Shown in pieces: positions 7,710 through 16,569 of a DNA stretch of 64,000 nucleotides (positions within the stretch are counted from its first letter, which is position 1; each line of letters starts with the position of its first letter). The DNA lies in contig CAVWYY010000005.1 of the NCBI GenBank assembly GCA_963759375.1, positions 11,658 to 75,657 on the forward strand. The letters run 5' to 3'. Both the position numbers and the translations under genes were made by a program. This stretch comes from DASSUW01 sp963759375. Its GTDB lineage: Bacteria > Actinomycetota > Thermoleophilia > Solirubrobacterales > Solirubrobacteraceae. Below the pieces are notes generated by a model. It was not told the origin of the DNA. It ran no database searches and was given only the letters and a program-made list of their open reading frames with translations.

Positions 7710-8537
7710 GTGTCCTCCCCCACCCTGCTGAATCCTGAGCTCAAGGCCCGCCATCGCGCGATGTGGGCCGCGGGCGACTACCCCGCCATGGTCGAGACCT
7801 GGCTGCTCCCGCTCGGCCCGCGGCTCGTCGAGGCGTGCGGCATCGGCCCCGGCCAGCGCGTGCTCGACGTCGCCGCCGGCACCGGCAACGCGTCGCTCCC
7901 CGCGGCCGCGACCGGCGCCGATGTGACGGCCAGCGACCTCACCCCCGAACTGCTGACCGCGGGCCGGGTCCGCGCCGCCGCGGTCGGGCTCGAGCTCGAC
8001 TGGGTCGAGGCCGACGCCGAGAACCTGCCGTTCGAGGACGAGTCGTTCGACGTCGTCATCTCCGCGATCGGCGTGATGTTCGCGCCGCACCACCAGGCCG
8101 CCGCCGACGAGCTCGTCCGCGTCTGCAAGCCCGGCGGCACCATCGGGCTGCTGAGCTGGACGCCCGAGGGCATGATCGGCGAGCTGTTCCGCACCCTGGG
8201 CCCGTTCAACCCGGCGCCCCCGGCGGGCGTGCAGCCGCCGCCGCTGTGGGGTGGCGAGCAGCACGTCGACGAGCTGTTCGGCGACCGCGTCGCGTTCACG
8301 ACCAAGCGCCGCGAGGTGCTCGAGGTCAACGCGTTCGCTGAGCCGAGCGACTACGCGGACCACTTCCTCCGCTACTACGGCCCGGCCGTCGTCACGCAGG
8401 GCAACGCCCGCCGTGCCGGCCGCGAGGACGAGCTCGACGAGGCGCTCGCCGGGCTCGCCGGCGCGTGGAACCGCGGGACCCCCGGCCAGGCGCGGTACGA
8501 GAAGGAGTACCTCCTGTCCGTCGGGACGCGCGCCTAG
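7710..8537 (+). CDS. Class I SAM-dependent methyltransferase
   Basis: The protein of about 275 residues has the UbiE-like Rossmann fold: motif I VLDVAAGTGNASLPAA, the acidic end of strand 2 (VTASDLTPELL), motif II ADAENLPFEDESFDVVISAIG with motif III-type LVRVCKPGGTIGLLSW. The substrate is not predictable. GTG at 7710 has AAAGGA about 12 bp upstream; GTG at 7677 is an alternative in the same frame. It is divergent from the TauE-type gene, and the 60-95 bp between them contains AT-richer sequence suitable for promoters. Confidence 0.8.
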   Translation: MSSPTLLNPELKARHRAMWAAGDYPAMVETWLLPLGPRLVEACGIGPGQRVLDVAAGTGNASLPAAATGADVTASDLTPELLTAGRVRAAAVGLELDWVEADAENLPFEDESFDVVISAIGVMFAPHHQAAADELVRVCKPGGTIGLLSWTPEGMIGELFRTLGPFNPAPPAGVQPPPLWGGEQHVDELFGDRVAFTTKRREVLEVNAFAEPSDYADHFLRYYGPAVVTQGNARRAGREDELDEALAGLAGAWNRGTPGQARYEKEYLLSVGTRA

Positions 8538-8560
8538 CGCGTGGTGGTCGCGCAGCCGGG

Positions 8561-8770
8561 CTAGTCGTCGGTGGCGAGGATGACGTCGGACGCCTTGACG
8601 ACCGCCGTGACCGACTTGCCCTCGGCGATCCCGAGCTGCTCGACCGCCTCGAGCGTGATTGATGCGACCAGGCGCTGCCCGTTGACGTCGAGCTCGACGT
8701 TGGCGATGGCGGCGCCCTTGGTCACACTGGTCACGGTCGCCGGCAGTTGATTGCGTGCGCTGAGCTTCAT
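8561..8770 (-). CDS. Molybdenum-pterin/molybdate-binding Mop (TOBE) protein
   Basis: The 69-residue protein is a single Mop/TOBE domain (SARNQLPATVTSVTKGAAIANVEL, then SITLEAVEQLGIAEGKSVTAVVKASDVILA). This is the size and pattern of molbindins, which store or buffer molybdate as oligomers. No modABC or molybdopterin genes are adjacent. It ends 24 bp from the convergent methyltransferase gene. Family confident, exact anion not. Confidence 0.85.
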   Translation of the reverse strand: MKLSARNQLPATVTSVTKGAAIANVELDVNGQRLVASITLEAVEQLGIAEGKSVTAVVKASDVILATDD

Positions 8771-8779
8771 GGCCGCAGG

Positions 8780-9496
8780 CTAGCTGGCGTCGTGGAAGAT
8801 CACTCCGAGGGCGGTGCGGCGGCCGCGCGTGACGGTGCCGAGGCCGTGCCGCATGCCGACCCGGTGGTGCCCGTTCTTGCCGGCGTTGGGACGCTGCCGG
8901 GTCGGGAAGATCACGAACGCGCCCCGGGGCGGCTTGAGCACGTGCGCCCGGCTTTGCGCGCGCGGGCGCTGCTCGAGCAGCACGAACTCGCCGCCCTCGA
9001 AGTCGACACCCGGTTCGGACAGGACCGTGAGCACCTGGAACGGGAAGAAGACCTCGCCGTAGAGGTCCTGGTGCAGCGCGTTCCAGTCGCCCTCGCCGTA
9101 GCGCAGGATCAGCGGCGTCGGCCGCTCCTGGCCGGCGGCGTGGCAGCGCTCGAGAAGCTCGGCGTGCTCGAGCGGGAACGTCGGCTCCTCGCCGCGCAGC
9201 AGGTCCGCCCAGTCGTTGGCCACCGGGGCGAGGTGGCGGTAGAACGACTCGCGGAGCGCGCCGATCGTGCCCGGCAGCGGGTGGTCGAAGTAGCGGTAGC
9301 GGCCGTCGCCGAAGCGGTGGCGGGCCATGTCGATGGTGCTGCGGAAGCGGCCGGCGTCGAACAGGTCGGCCAGCTCGGCGCACTCGGCGGCGGTCAGGAG
9401 CTCGGGGGTGATGGCGTGGCCCTGGCCGTCGAGCTGCGCGCGCAGGTCGTCCCAGTCCAGGGCGTCGACTCGGTCTCTGATGGAGGTCACGTCCAT
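8780..9496 (-). CDS. 2-oxoglutarate/Fe(II)-dependent oxygenase
   Basis: The 238-residue protein shows the Fe(II) facial triad of a double-stranded beta-helix oxygenase: HxD in NALHQDLYGEVFFPFQ (about residue 142) and the distal His in HHRVGMRHGLG (about 216), with a likely 2OG-binding Arg in TRGRRTALGVIFH. The GGEFVLLEQRPR segment is typical of 2OG-Fe(II) oxygenases of the prolyl-hydroxylase-like group. Substrate unknown. It follows the ligase gene in the same direction with a 28-bp gap and precedes the Mop gene by 9 bp, so co-transcription is likely. Confidence 0.8.
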   Translation of the reverse strand: MDVTSIRDRVDALDWDDLRAQLDGQGHAITPELLTAAECAELADLFDAGRFRSTIDMARHRFGDGRYRYFDHPLPGTIGALRESFYRHLAPVANDWADLLRGEEPTFPLEHAELLERCHAAGQERPTPLILRYGEGDWNALHQDLYGEVFFPFQVLTVLSEPGVDFEGGEFVLLEQRPRAQSRAHVLKPPRGAFVIFPTRQRPNAGKNGHHRVGMRHGLGTVTRGRRTALGVIFHDAS

Positions 9497-9524
9497 GGAA
9501 CGGACGGCGGCCCCGTGGCGTGAG

Positions 9525-10490
9525 CTACTCGCGCACGACCTCGGCGGCCGGCTTGTCCTCGCGCAGCCCCAGATAGCGCGGATGGCGCAGGCGGCCGTCG
9601 CGGGTCCACTCGGAGAAGCCGACCTCGCATACGAGCGCCGGCTCGACCCACGTCACGGCCTTCTCGCGCACCTCGTCGGCGAACGGCGAGTCGGCCCGGG
9701 CCAGCGGCTTCAGCAGCCCCGCCAGCCGGTGCAGCTCCTCGCGGTTGAAGCCGGTCCCCACCTTGCCCGCGTAGCGCAGCCGGCCGCCGTCGTGGTAGCC
9801 GAGCAGCAGCGCGCCCAGGTCGGTGCGACTGCCGCGCGGGGCGGTGAAACCGCCGATCACGAGCTCCTGCTCGGCCGCGCACTTGAACTTGAGCCAGTCG
9901 CGCGATCGGCCGCGCACGTACGGCGAGTCGGCGCGCTTGGCGATCAGCCCCTCCCACCCCTTGCGGCACGCCTCGCGGTACATCTCCTCGCCGTCGCGGT
10001 TGCGGTGCGCGGTGAGGCGCAGCGGGCCGTGGAACGCGACCGCCTTGCGCAGCAGCGATTTGCGGGCGCGCAGCGGCAGTGCCGTCACGTCGTTCCCGGC
10101 CAGGTAGATGAGGTCGAAGACGTAGAAGAACACCGACGTCGGTCGCTCGCCCCGCTGTTGCAGCCGCGCGAAGCTCGTCTGCGCACCGTCGAACGCCACG
10201 ACCTCACCGTCGAGCACCAGGTCGGTGGCCGTGTCCGCCTCCAGCGCCTCGACCACCTCCGGGAACCGCCCGTTGAGGCTGAGGTCGTTGCGCGAGAGCA
10301 GCCGCACCTGCTTATCGGCCTTGATCGCAACGCAGCGGATCCCGTCGAGCTTGCGCTCGTAGATCCACTCGGGATCCGAGAAGCGGTCGTCGGTCAGCAC
10401 CGCCTTCATCGGCGTGAGCTTGTCGGGCCGCGGGCCGGGCGCGAGCAGCTCGCGCTCGGCGGCGCTGAGCGATGAGAACGGGTCGCTCAC
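9525..10490 (-). CDS. ATP-dependent DNA ligase (LigD ligase-domain type)
   Basis: This enzyme seals DNA nicks through a lysyl-AMP intermediate. The active-site motif I is ERKLDGIRC (Lys about residue 47). Motif III is FFYVFDLIYL, motif IV GWEGLIAKR and motif V SRDWLKFKC, followed by an OB-fold domain (GGFTAPRGSRTDLGALLLGY..VGTGFN) and the terminal EVGFSEWTRDGRLRHPRYLGLR. At about 320 residues it matches stand-alone LigC/LigD-ligase proteins of actinobacteria, which act in end joining or repair. No polymerase or Ku gene is adjacent. GTG at 10490 overlaps the upstream stop as TAGTG, implying translational coupling. Confidence 0.85.
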   Translation of the reverse strand: MSDPFSSLSAAERELLAPGPRPDKLTPMKAVLTDDRFSDPEWIYERKLDGIRCVAIKADKQVRLLSRNDLSLNGRFPEVVEALEADTATDLVLDGEVVAFDGAQTSFARLQQRGERPTSVFFYVFDLIYLAGNDVTALPLRARKSLLRKAVAFHGPLRLTAHRNRDGEEMYREACRKGWEGLIAKRADSPYVRGRSRDWLKFKCAAEQELVIGGFTAPRGSRTDLGALLLGYHDGGRLRYAGKVGTGFNREELHRLAGLLKPLARADSPFADEVREKAVTWVEPALVCEVGFSEWTRDGRLRHPRYLGLREDKPAAEVVRE

Positions 10491-11428
10491 TATGGGCTGA
10501 CCGGCACCGGGCGCCACGGCCGCACGAGCCACAGCCGATCCGTCGCCGCCCAGCTCGCGTACACGAGCGCGCCGGCGGTGCCGGTGGCGGTGAGCAGCAC
10601 GCCCGCAGCCGCGGCGAGGGCAACGCCGTCGGAGCCGAGGATCACGACCACCGCCGCAGCGCCGACGCTCGGCCCGATCGGCAGCTGGCTGAGGATCACC
10701 ATCGCGATCAGGACCGCGACGGCATCGAGCACCGACGCGTCAACACCGAGGGCGCTGAGCATCAGCCAGTTGCGGGCGATCTGGGCGAAGACCGCGACGA
10801 GCACGAGCGCGACGACCCGCCTCCCGCCGTCGATGCACCGCAGCACCGCGAGGCCGCTCCAGAACCCCTCGCGCCAGCGGCCCGCCGCCTGCCGCAGGCC
10901 GGCGACCAACGCGATCGCGACCGCGAGGAACACCAGCGGCAGCCACCAGGGGAGGCCGAGCGGCCCGACCAGCGTGAACGAGGTGAGCGCCACCAGCGCG
11001 GCCTCGATGGTGAGGATCGGCACCTCGGCGGCGATCAGCGCCGGCACGCGCGGGCAGTCGTCGCGCGCCGTCCTCCGCAACGTGGCGATCCGCGCCGCCG
11101 CACCGAGCTGGTTGTGGAGCTGGTTGCCGACGTAGCCGACGCTCGCCGCTCGGTACAGGCACCGGCGCCCGATGCGGCCGCCGGCGGCGGAGACCGTGAC
11201 GTGCCAGGCCTCGGTGCGCGACACGAGCGCGACGAGCTGGAGCGCGGTGGCGGCGAGCAGGATCCACACCGAGGCGGATCCCAGGGCGGTCGCGAACTCG
11301 TCTCTCGAGTCCGCGAGCACGAACGTGAGGAAGCCGATCACCACCAGCGCGCCGGCGAGCGTGGTCAGCACGTTCCGGCGGGTCACAGGCGACCGCCGGC
11401 TCACCGGCGGGCACGGCGTACTCGGCAC
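10490..11428 (-). CDS. UPF0104 / lysylphosphatidylglycerol-synthase-like transmembrane protein
   Basis: The polytopic membrane protein of about 312 residues resembles the flippase half of MprF-type proteins. It has about eight hydrophobic segments, the conserved loop VGYVGNQLHNQLGAAARIATLRR and the late motif ILSQLPIGPSVGAAAVVVILG. The soluble lysyl-transferase domain is absent, so it may move a lipid or polyprenyl-linked molecule; the substrate is unknown. GTG at 11428 has AAGGAG six bases upstream, favouring it over GTG at 11485. The ligase gene follows with a 1-bp overlap. Confidence 0.7.
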   Translation of the reverse strand: MPSTPCPPVSRRSPVTRRNVLTTLAGALVVIGFLTFVLADSRDEFATALGSASVWILLAATALQLVALVSRTEAWHVTVSAAGGRIGRRCLYRAASVGYVGNQLHNQLGAAARIATLRRTARDDCPRVPALIAAEVPILTIEAALVALTSFTLVGPLGLPWWLPLVFLAVAIALVAGLRQAAGRWREGFWSGLAVLRCIDGGRRVVALVLVAVFAQIARNWLMLSALGVDASVLDAVAVLIAMVILSQLPIGPSVGAAAVVVILGSDGVALAAAAGVLLTATGTAGALVYASWAATDRLWLVRPWRPVPVSP

Positions 11429-11587
11429 ACCCGACTCCTTGATAGACGTCGGGAGATCAGGTGGCGTGGCTCGCCCGATTCCCACAGCGAGCGTACCACC
11501 GCGTCACTTCACAACTCCCTCACACCGCACGCCCCCGCGCCAAGCAGAGTTCGGCCCTCCGTTCAGACGCGAACAAGGAGGGGTCGC

Positions 11588-12967
11588 ATGTCGCGACTGC
11601 CGATCAAGCTCGGCGGGCTCGGCGCGGTCGTATTGCTGGGGCTGGGGGCCAACTTCGCCATCGGTGGCGAACGCTCGGCGAAGCACCATTCGTCGTCGAA
11701 GGCCAAGAACGTGATCCTGTTCATCGGGGACGGGATGGGCGTCTCCGAGGTCACGGTGGCCCGCTACTACGAGTACGGCGCGGCGGGCCGTATGAACATG
11801 GACAAGCTGCCCTACACGGGCTTCCAGAACACGTGGTCGGTCAAGCCGGCGGCCAACCCGCCGTACAAGCCCGACTATGACCCGGACTCGGCGTCCACCG
11901 GCACGATGTGGGCGACCGGCAAGAAGACGATCGACGAGCGGATCTCGCAGGGTCCGAGCAGCGGCGAGACCGTCCCGGGCAAGAACCTGGAGACGATCCT
12001 CGAGGTCGCCCAGGACGACGGCAAGAAGACCGGCAACGTCTCGACGGCCGAGATCACCGACGCCACGCCGGCGGTCCTGAACTCGCACATCTCGCTGCGT
12101 GGATGCCAGGGCCCGAACGACACCCGGACGACCTGCCCGACCGAGACGAAGGCCGCGGGCGGCCTGGGCTCGATCGCCGAGCAGACCGTCGACCACAAGG
12201 TCGACGTCGTGCTGGGCGGCGGCGCCGGCCGCTTCCTGCAGCCGCTCGAGGCCGGCGGGACCACCAACGTCATCGACTACGCCACGGCGAAGGGCTACCA
12301 GTACGTGACGGACGCGGCCGGCCTCGGCTCGGTCAAGCCCGGCAAGCGCGTGCTCGGCCTGTTCAACAACGGCAACATGACGACCGAGTGGAACGGCCCG
12401 ATCGCCACGCTGGACGCCGGCACTCCGGCCCAGCGCTGCAAGACCGACAACCGGCCGGCCAACGAGCCGAGCCTGTCGGCGATGACGACCAAGGCGATCA
12501 AGCTGCTCGAGGGCGACAAGGACGGCTTCTTCCTGCAGGTCGAGGGCGCCTCGATCGACAAGCAGGACCACGCCGCCAACGCGTGCGCCCAGATCGGCGA
12601 GACCGTCGCGTTCGACGACGCCATCGGCGTCGCGCTCGACTACCAGCGCCGTCACCCCGACACGCTGATCGTAGTCACCGCCGACCACTCGCACACCAGC
12701 CAGATCACGGCCGAGGATGCCAGCGGCAACGGCAACCCGACGGGTTACTCGAACAACCTGATCACGGCTGACGGCTCGACGATGCGCGTCTCGTACAGCA
12801 CCGCCGGCGGCCTCGCCCGTCCGGCGGCCCCGCCGAGCCAGCAGCACACCGGCGCCGCCGTGCCGATCTACGGCAGCGGCCCCGGCGCGAAGGCCGTCCT
12901 GGGGACGACGGATCACACCGATCTGTTCGACCTCCTGACGCCGCCGTCGCCACGCGGGCACCGGTAG
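11588..12967 (+). CDS. phoA: Secreted alkaline phosphatase (PhoA family)
   Basis: This phosphomonoesterase releases phosphate from organic phosphates outside the membrane. The 459-residue protein has a signal segment (LGGLGAVVLLGLGANFAIG). It has the first metal motif NVILFIGDGMG, the nucleophile region DPDSASTGTMWATG (Ser about 98), EVAQDDGKKTGNVSTAEITDATPA, QVEGASIDKQDHAAN with a metal-site Asp/His, VVTADHSHTSQ and the late metal-ligand HTGAAVPIYGSG. Order and length suit PhoA. AAGGAGGGG lies 5-13 bp upstream of the ATG. A strong hairpin follows the stop. Phosphate-starvation control is likely, but I saw no convincing PHO box. Confidence 0.88.
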   Translation: MSRLPIKLGGLGAVVLLGLGANFAIGGERSAKHHSSSKAKNVILFIGDGMGVSEVTVARYYEYGAAGRMNMDKLPYTGFQNTWSVKPAANPPYKPDYDPDSASTGTMWATGKKTIDERISQGPSSGETVPGKNLETILEVAQDDGKKTGNVSTAEITDATPAVLNSHISLRGCQGPNDTRTTCPTETKAAGGLGSIAEQTVDHKVDVVLGGGAGRFLQPLEAGGTTNVIDYATAKGYQYVTDAAGLGSVKPGKRVLGLFNNGNMTTEWNGPIATLDAGTPAQRCKTDNRPANEPSLSAMTTKAIKLLEGDKDGFFLQVEGASIDKQDHAANACAQIGETVAFDDAIGVALDYQRRHPDTLIVVTADHSHTSQITAEDASGNGNPTGYSNNLITADGSTMRVSYSTAGGLARPAAPPSQQHTGAAVPIYGSGPGAKAVLGTTDHTDLFDLLTPPSPRGHR

Positions 12968-12978
12968 CGATCCACGAC

Positions 12979-13019
12979 GGGGGCGCCGCGGTTACCTCTC
13001 GGGTAGTTGCGGCGCCCCC
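12979..13019 (+). terminator. Strong intrinsic-type hairpin after the alkaline phosphatase gene
   Basis: GGGGGCGCCGC (12979-12989) pairs perfectly with GCGGCGCCCCC (13009-13019) around a 19-nt loop, 11 bp after the phoA stop. There is no T-run, which is common for high-GC terminators. Confidence 0.7.
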
Positions 13020-13043
13020 GCCCGCTCGTATGGTGCGGGGGCG

Positions 13044-13841
13044 ATGACGGAGCACCTCTTCGACACGGACACCCGCGTCGAGCCGGCGGGAGAGCATGCG
13101 TACACGGCCGAGCTGACCGACCGCTGGAACGCGCTCGGCGGCGTCCCGAACGGCGGCTACCTGCTCGCGGTCGCGCTCCGCGCGCTCGCCGCCGACATGC
13201 CGCTGCCGGACCCGGTCGTGGCGTCGGCGACCTATCTGCGCCCGGGCGCTCCCGGGCCGGCGCGCATCGAGACCGAGGTCGTGCGCTCCGGCCGGCGCGT
13301 CGCCACCGGCGAGGCGCGGCTGATCCAGGGCGACCGCGAGATCGTGCGCCTGCTCGCCACGTTCGCCGACCTCTCGCAGGCGAACGGCCGCACCGACGTG
13401 CAGTCGCGGCCGCCCGAGCTGCCGCCGCCCGGCGAGGCGCGCGACATGATGGCCGGCGCGCCGCCGCTGCCGGGCGTCAACATCACCGACCGCTTCGAGT
13501 ACCGCCCGGCCGAGCTGCCCGGCTGGGCGCAGGGGAGCCCGAACGGCACGGCCGACCTCGCGTTCTGGCTGCGCTTCCGCGACGGCCGCGAGCCCGACCC
13601 GATCGCGCTGGCGGCGATGGTCGACTGCGCCGCGCCGGCCGTGCTCGAGCTCGGCGCGCCGGGGTCGGCGACGATCGAGCTGACCGTGCACATCCGCGGC
13701 CGGCCGGCGCCGGGCTGGCTCGCCTGCCGGACCCTGACGCGGCACGTCATCGGCGGCTTCCACGAGGAGGACTTCGAGATCTGGGACTCGACCGGCGCGC
13801 TCGTCGCGCAGTCCCGGCAGTTCGCGCTGCTTGCGGGATGA
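13044..13841 (+). CDS. Thioesterase family protein (double hot-dog, TesB-like)
   Basis: The 265-residue protein has an N-terminal hot-dog half (WNALGGVPNGGYLLAVALRAL, then ASATYLRPGAPGPARIETEVVR and GEARLIQGDREIVRLLATF) and a C-terminal half (DLAFWLRFRDG..DPIALAAMVDCAAPAVLEL, then TIELTVHIRGRPAPGWL and HEEDFEIWDSTGALVAQSRQFALL). This is the 4HBT_3/TesB-like layout of acyl-CoA thioesterases common in actinobacteria. It probably hydrolyses an acyl-CoA; the acyl group is unknown. ATG at 13044 starts at the conserved N-terminus. Confidence 0.8.
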   Translation: MTEHLFDTDTRVEPAGEHAYTAELTDRWNALGGVPNGGYLLAVALRALAADMPLPDPVVASATYLRPGAPGPARIETEVVRSGRRVATGEARLIQGDREIVRLLATFADLSQANGRTDVQSRPPELPPPGEARDMMAGAPPLPGVNITDRFEYRPAELPGWAQGSPNGTADLAFWLRFRDGREPDPIALAAMVDCAAPAVLELGAPGSATIELTVHIRGRPAPGWLACRTLTRHVIGGFHEEDFEIWDSTGALVAQSRQFALLAG

Positions 13842-13877
13842 ACGCCCGGACCGTCGGTGCGTGCGGGATGACCGGGG

Positions 13878-14069
13878 TTGACCAGATCAACCTCGCGGTC
13901 TTCCATCTGGTTGGAGGTGCACCCGCCAAGGCAGATCTACGCGAGCGCCGCGGACCGCCGCACCGGCAGGCGTTGGACCCGGCGCGCGCACCGTCCCTTC
14001 TGGGTCCCGGCCACGCTCGTGGCCGGAGCGACGATGGTCGCGCTCGAGGTGCTGCGCAGCTTCGGCTGA
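13878..14069 (+). CDS. Small hypothetical membrane-anchored protein
   Basis: The open frame of 63 codons uses TTG at 13878 or GTG at 13917 and ends with a single hydrophobic segment (FWVPATLVAGATMVALEVL). The basic middle part (TGRRWTRRAHR) would face the cytoplasm. Its TGA overlaps the ATG of the next gene as TGATG, which favours real translation. A competing frame with an ATG near 13838 covers the first half, so a frameshift is possible. No family recognised. Confidence 0.4.
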   Translation: MTRSTSRSSIWLEVHPPRQIYASAADRRTGRRWTRRAHRPFWVPATLVAGATMVALEVLRSFG

Positions 14070-14467
14070 TGCGCATCGTCGCCGCCACGGCGATCGCTGC
14101 GGTCGCGGCCGTCGTCGCCAACCTCGTGCTGCGGGCGCTCGCCGTCGCGGTGCTCGACATCCCGCAGCCGGAGTTCGAGCCGCTGCAGGCACGCGCTGTC
14201 GCGGTCTCCACCGCGGGCGGCGTCGTCGCCGCGGGGGTGGTCTACGCGATCGTCGAGCGGTTCGCGCGCGATCCCCGGCGCACGTTCATCATCGTCGCCG
14301 TCATCGCGCTCGTGCTGTCGCTGTGGGCGCCGATCTCGCTCGGCCTGGCCGACCCGCCCGAGAACCCCGGCACCGATGCCGGCTCGGTGGGCACGCTGAT
14401 CGCCATGCACGTCCTTGCCGCGGCGATCAGCGTGCCCGTGCTGCTCCGAGTGCCTAGCCGCCGTTGA
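14069..14467 (+). CDS. Four-helix membrane protein (DUF6069-like)
   Basis: The 132-residue protein has four hydrophobic segments: IAAVAAVVANLVLRALAVAVL, AVSTAGGVVAAGVVYAIV, FIIVAVIALVLSLWAPISL and LIAMHVLAAAISVPVLL. The second half has the VALVLSL...DP pattern and the terminal HxxAAxxxxxxL segment I associate with DUF6069 proteins of actinobacteria; function unknown. Its end overlaps the convergent secreted-protein gene by 14 bp. Family name is from memory and moderately sure. Confidence 0.6.
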   Translation: MRIVAATAIAAVAAVVANLVLRALAVAVLDIPQPEFEPLQARAVAVSTAGGVVAAGVVYAIVERFARDPRRTFIIVAVIALVLSLWAPISLGLADPPENPGTDAGSVGTLIAMHVLAAAISVPVLLRVPSRR

Positions 14468-15065
14468 AGGGCGCCACGAAGGGGTTCATGCTCGCGTAGA
14501 GCCCGTCCGGGTTCGGATACCAGAGCCACACGTGGAGCGTCACGAGGTCCGGGTGCCAGAAGAAGAACTTCGAGCCGTTCGCGTTCTTCGGCTTGCAGTC
14601 AGCCTCCGATGACGCAGTATCGAACGTCCCGTCGTCGTAGTGACAGGCCGCGGGGAACGAGCCGTACTTCGCGCCCGGCAGCGGCGGCTTCTTCGGCTTC
14701 GTGGGGAACACCCACTCCAGCGCGCCGAGCTGATACTTCCCGTCGTGCCGGCTGTACACGAGGATCGGCGGCTTCGTGACGTCGAAATTCGTGATGTCCG
14801 GGTTGAGGTAGTGCAGCCCCATGTTCTTCATGACCGGCGTGATCTGCTTGTAGCCGGCCTTCTTGGCCTTGCGCAGGTCGAACGCGTACTTCGCCGTGGC
14901 CAACCGGGCCTTCGCGAGCTGGCGGACCAGTCCGCGGTCCGCTTTTCCCATGTGCATGCCGTGGTGGTCGACGGCAGGGGCGCCGCTGCTCGCGGCGACT
15001 CCCCAGATCGTGGAGGCGGCCAGCGCGGCGACGAGCGCGACGCGGACCGGGGTCTTGATGGTCAT
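14454..15065 (-). CDS. Secreted conserved hypothetical protein, His/Met-rich N-terminus
   Basis: The 203-residue product has a Sec-type signal peptide (VRVALVAALAASTIWGVAASSGA) followed by DHHGMHMG. The mature domain carries ARLATAKYAFDLRKAKKAGY, then MGLHYLNPDIT, ILVYSRHDGKYQLGALEWVFP and a C-terminal HPDLVTLHVWLWYPNPDGLYA. Secreted proteins with an MGxHYxNP motif and LxYxxxDGxxxLxxVEW are common in soil bacteria; no activity is established to my knowledge. His and Met near the mature N-terminus could bind copper, but that is inference. Two or more Cys in the second half may form a disulfide. Confidence 0.65.
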   Translation of the reverse strand: MTIKTPVRVALVAALAASTIWGVAASSGAPAVDHHGMHMGKADRGLVRQLAKARLATAKYAFDLRKAKKAGYKQITPVMKNMGLHYLNPDITNFDVTKPPILVYSRHDGKYQLGALEWVFPTKPKKPPLPGAKYGSFPAACHYDDGTFDTASSEADCKPKNANGSKFFFWHPDLVTLHVWLWYPNPDGLYASMNPFVAPFNGG

Positions 15066-15141
15066 TCGCCGACGCTATGGGCGGCCCGGCGCGGGAGCAT
15101 CGGCACAACGGCCCATCTTCGCGCGGGGCTGTACCTATCTT

Positions 15142-15306
15142 TCAGGCGAACAGCACGATCACCAGCACGGCCACGATCACGACCACGCCGAGCAGCGCGT
15201 AGGCCGCCGCGGCCTGCCACTGGTTCTCCCAGTAGCCGGGCTTCGCGCGGTCGCGCGTGTGGCGGCCCTCGGGCGGCTCGCCGACCCAGTCGTCGTCGTC
15301 GGGCAT
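15142..15306 (-). CDS. 54-residue single-span membrane protein
   Basis: The frame starts at ATG 15306, directly after the acyl-CoA dehydrogenase stop codon (TAGATG), and ends at 15142. The N-terminus is acidic (MPDDDDWVGEPPEG), the middle basic (RHTRDRAKPGYWENQW), and the C-terminus one hydrophobic helix (YALLGVVVIVAVLVIVLFA). The tight coupling and clear topology suggest a real small membrane protein. No family is recognised. Confidence 0.6.
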   Translation of the reverse strand: MPDDDDWVGEPPEGRHTRDRAKPGYWENQWQAAAAYALLGVVVIVAVLVIVLFA

Positions 15307-16542
15307 CTACCTGATCTGCCTACCCGAGATCGCCCGTGCGACCACCAGCCGCTGGATCTCGGAGGTGCCCTCGAAGATCGTGTAGATCTTCGCGTCCCGG
15401 TGCATGCGCTCGACCGGGAACTCGCGCGTATAGCCGTTGCCGCCGAGGATCTGGATCGCCCTCTCGGTGGCCCACACCGCGACCTCGCCGGCCTTGAGCT
15501 TGGACATCGAGCCCTCGGCGTTGTCGAACGGGCGCCCGCTGCGCCCCATCCACGCCGCGCGCCACACCAGCAGGCGCGCCGCGTCGATCTCCATCTTCAT
15601 GTCCGCGAGCGTGAACGCGATCGCCTGGTTGTCGATGATCGGGCGGCCGAACTGCTCGCGCTCGCCGGCGTAGCCCAGCGCGTACTCGTAGGCGGCGCGG
15701 GCGATGCCGATCGCCTGGGCGCCGACCGTCGGGCGAGTCGCCTCGAACGTCTGCATCGCCGCCTGGCGGCGCGACTCCCCGCCCTCGCGGGTGCGTGCGA
15801 GCCGCTCGTCGAGCTTCTCCTTGCCGCCGAGCAGGCACGAGCCGGGGACCCGGCAGTCGTCGAGATGCACGTCAGCCGTGTGCGACGCGCGCAGGCCGTG
15901 CTTCTTGACCTTCGCCCCCATGCTGAGGCCCGCCGTGCCGGGCGGGACGATGAACGCCGCCTGGCCGCGGGCGCCGAGCTCGCGGTCGACCGACGCGACG
16001 ATCACATGCACGCCGGCGATGCCGCCGTTGGTGGCCCATGCCTTCTGGCCGTTGAGCACCCACTCGTCCTTGGCCTCGTCGTAGACCGCGCGCGTGCGCA
16101 GCGACGAGACATCGGACCCGGCGTCGGGCTCGGACACGCAGAACGCCGCCACCGCGGGGTCCTCGGGGGTGCCGAAGCACTGCGGGATCCACTCGCCGGC
16201 CTGCTCGCCCGTGCCCTGCCCGAAGATCGCGGCGACGGCCAGCGACGTGCCCATGATCGCCATGCCGATCCCCGCGTCGCCCCAGAACAGCTCCTCGTTG
16301 ACGATCGGCAGCATCAGGCCGCTCTCGTCGGCGTAGAACTGCGCCAGCGCCTCGAAGCCGTAGAGGCCGATCTTCTGCGCCTCGGCGATGATCGGCCACG
16401 GCGTCTCCTCGCGCTCGTCCCACTCCGCCGCGGCGGGGCGCACGACCTGCTCGGCGAAGCCGTGCACCCAATCGCGGATGTCGCGCTGATCCTGGTTGAG
16501 CTCGAGCGAGAACGGAGTCTCGGACGCGGTGGCGGCTTCCAT
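15307..16542 (-). CDS. Acyl-CoA dehydrogenase
   Basis: This FAD enzyme introduces the 2,3-double bond in acyl-CoA during beta-oxidation. The 411-residue protein shows the family signature AFCVSEPDAGSDVSSLRT (FAD contact), VLNGQKAWATNGG, the middle beta domain, REQFGRPIIDNQAIAFTLADM, and the C-terminal ILGGNGYTREFPVERMHRDAKIYTIFEGTSEIQ. Here the Glu of FEGTSEIQ is the usual catalytic base position. Chain-length specificity is unknown. Its neighbour across a short gap is the liv/acyl-CoA synthetase operon on the same strand, suggesting a shared role in use of carboxylic acids. Confidence 0.88.
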   Translation of the reverse strand: MEAATASETPFSLELNQDQRDIRDWVHGFAEQVVRPAAAEWDEREETPWPIIAEAQKIGLYGFEALAQFYADESGLMLPIVNEELFWGDAGIGMAIMGTSLAVAAIFGQGTGEQAGEWIPQCFGTPEDPAVAAFCVSEPDAGSDVSSLRTRAVYDEAKDEWVLNGQKAWATNGGIAGVHVIVASVDRELGARGQAAFIVPPGTAGLSMGAKVKKHGLRASHTADVHLDDCRVPGSCLLGGKEKLDERLARTREGGESRRQAAMQTFEATRPTVGAQAIGIARAAYEYALGYAGEREQFGRPIIDNQAIAFTLADMKMEIDAARLLVWRAAWMGRSGRPFDNAEGSMSKLKAGEVAVWATERAIQILGGNGYTREFPVERMHRDAKIYTIFEGTSEIQRLVVARAISGRQIR

Positions 16543-16569
16543 GGGCCGCCAGCTTGGCAGCGCCGGCCG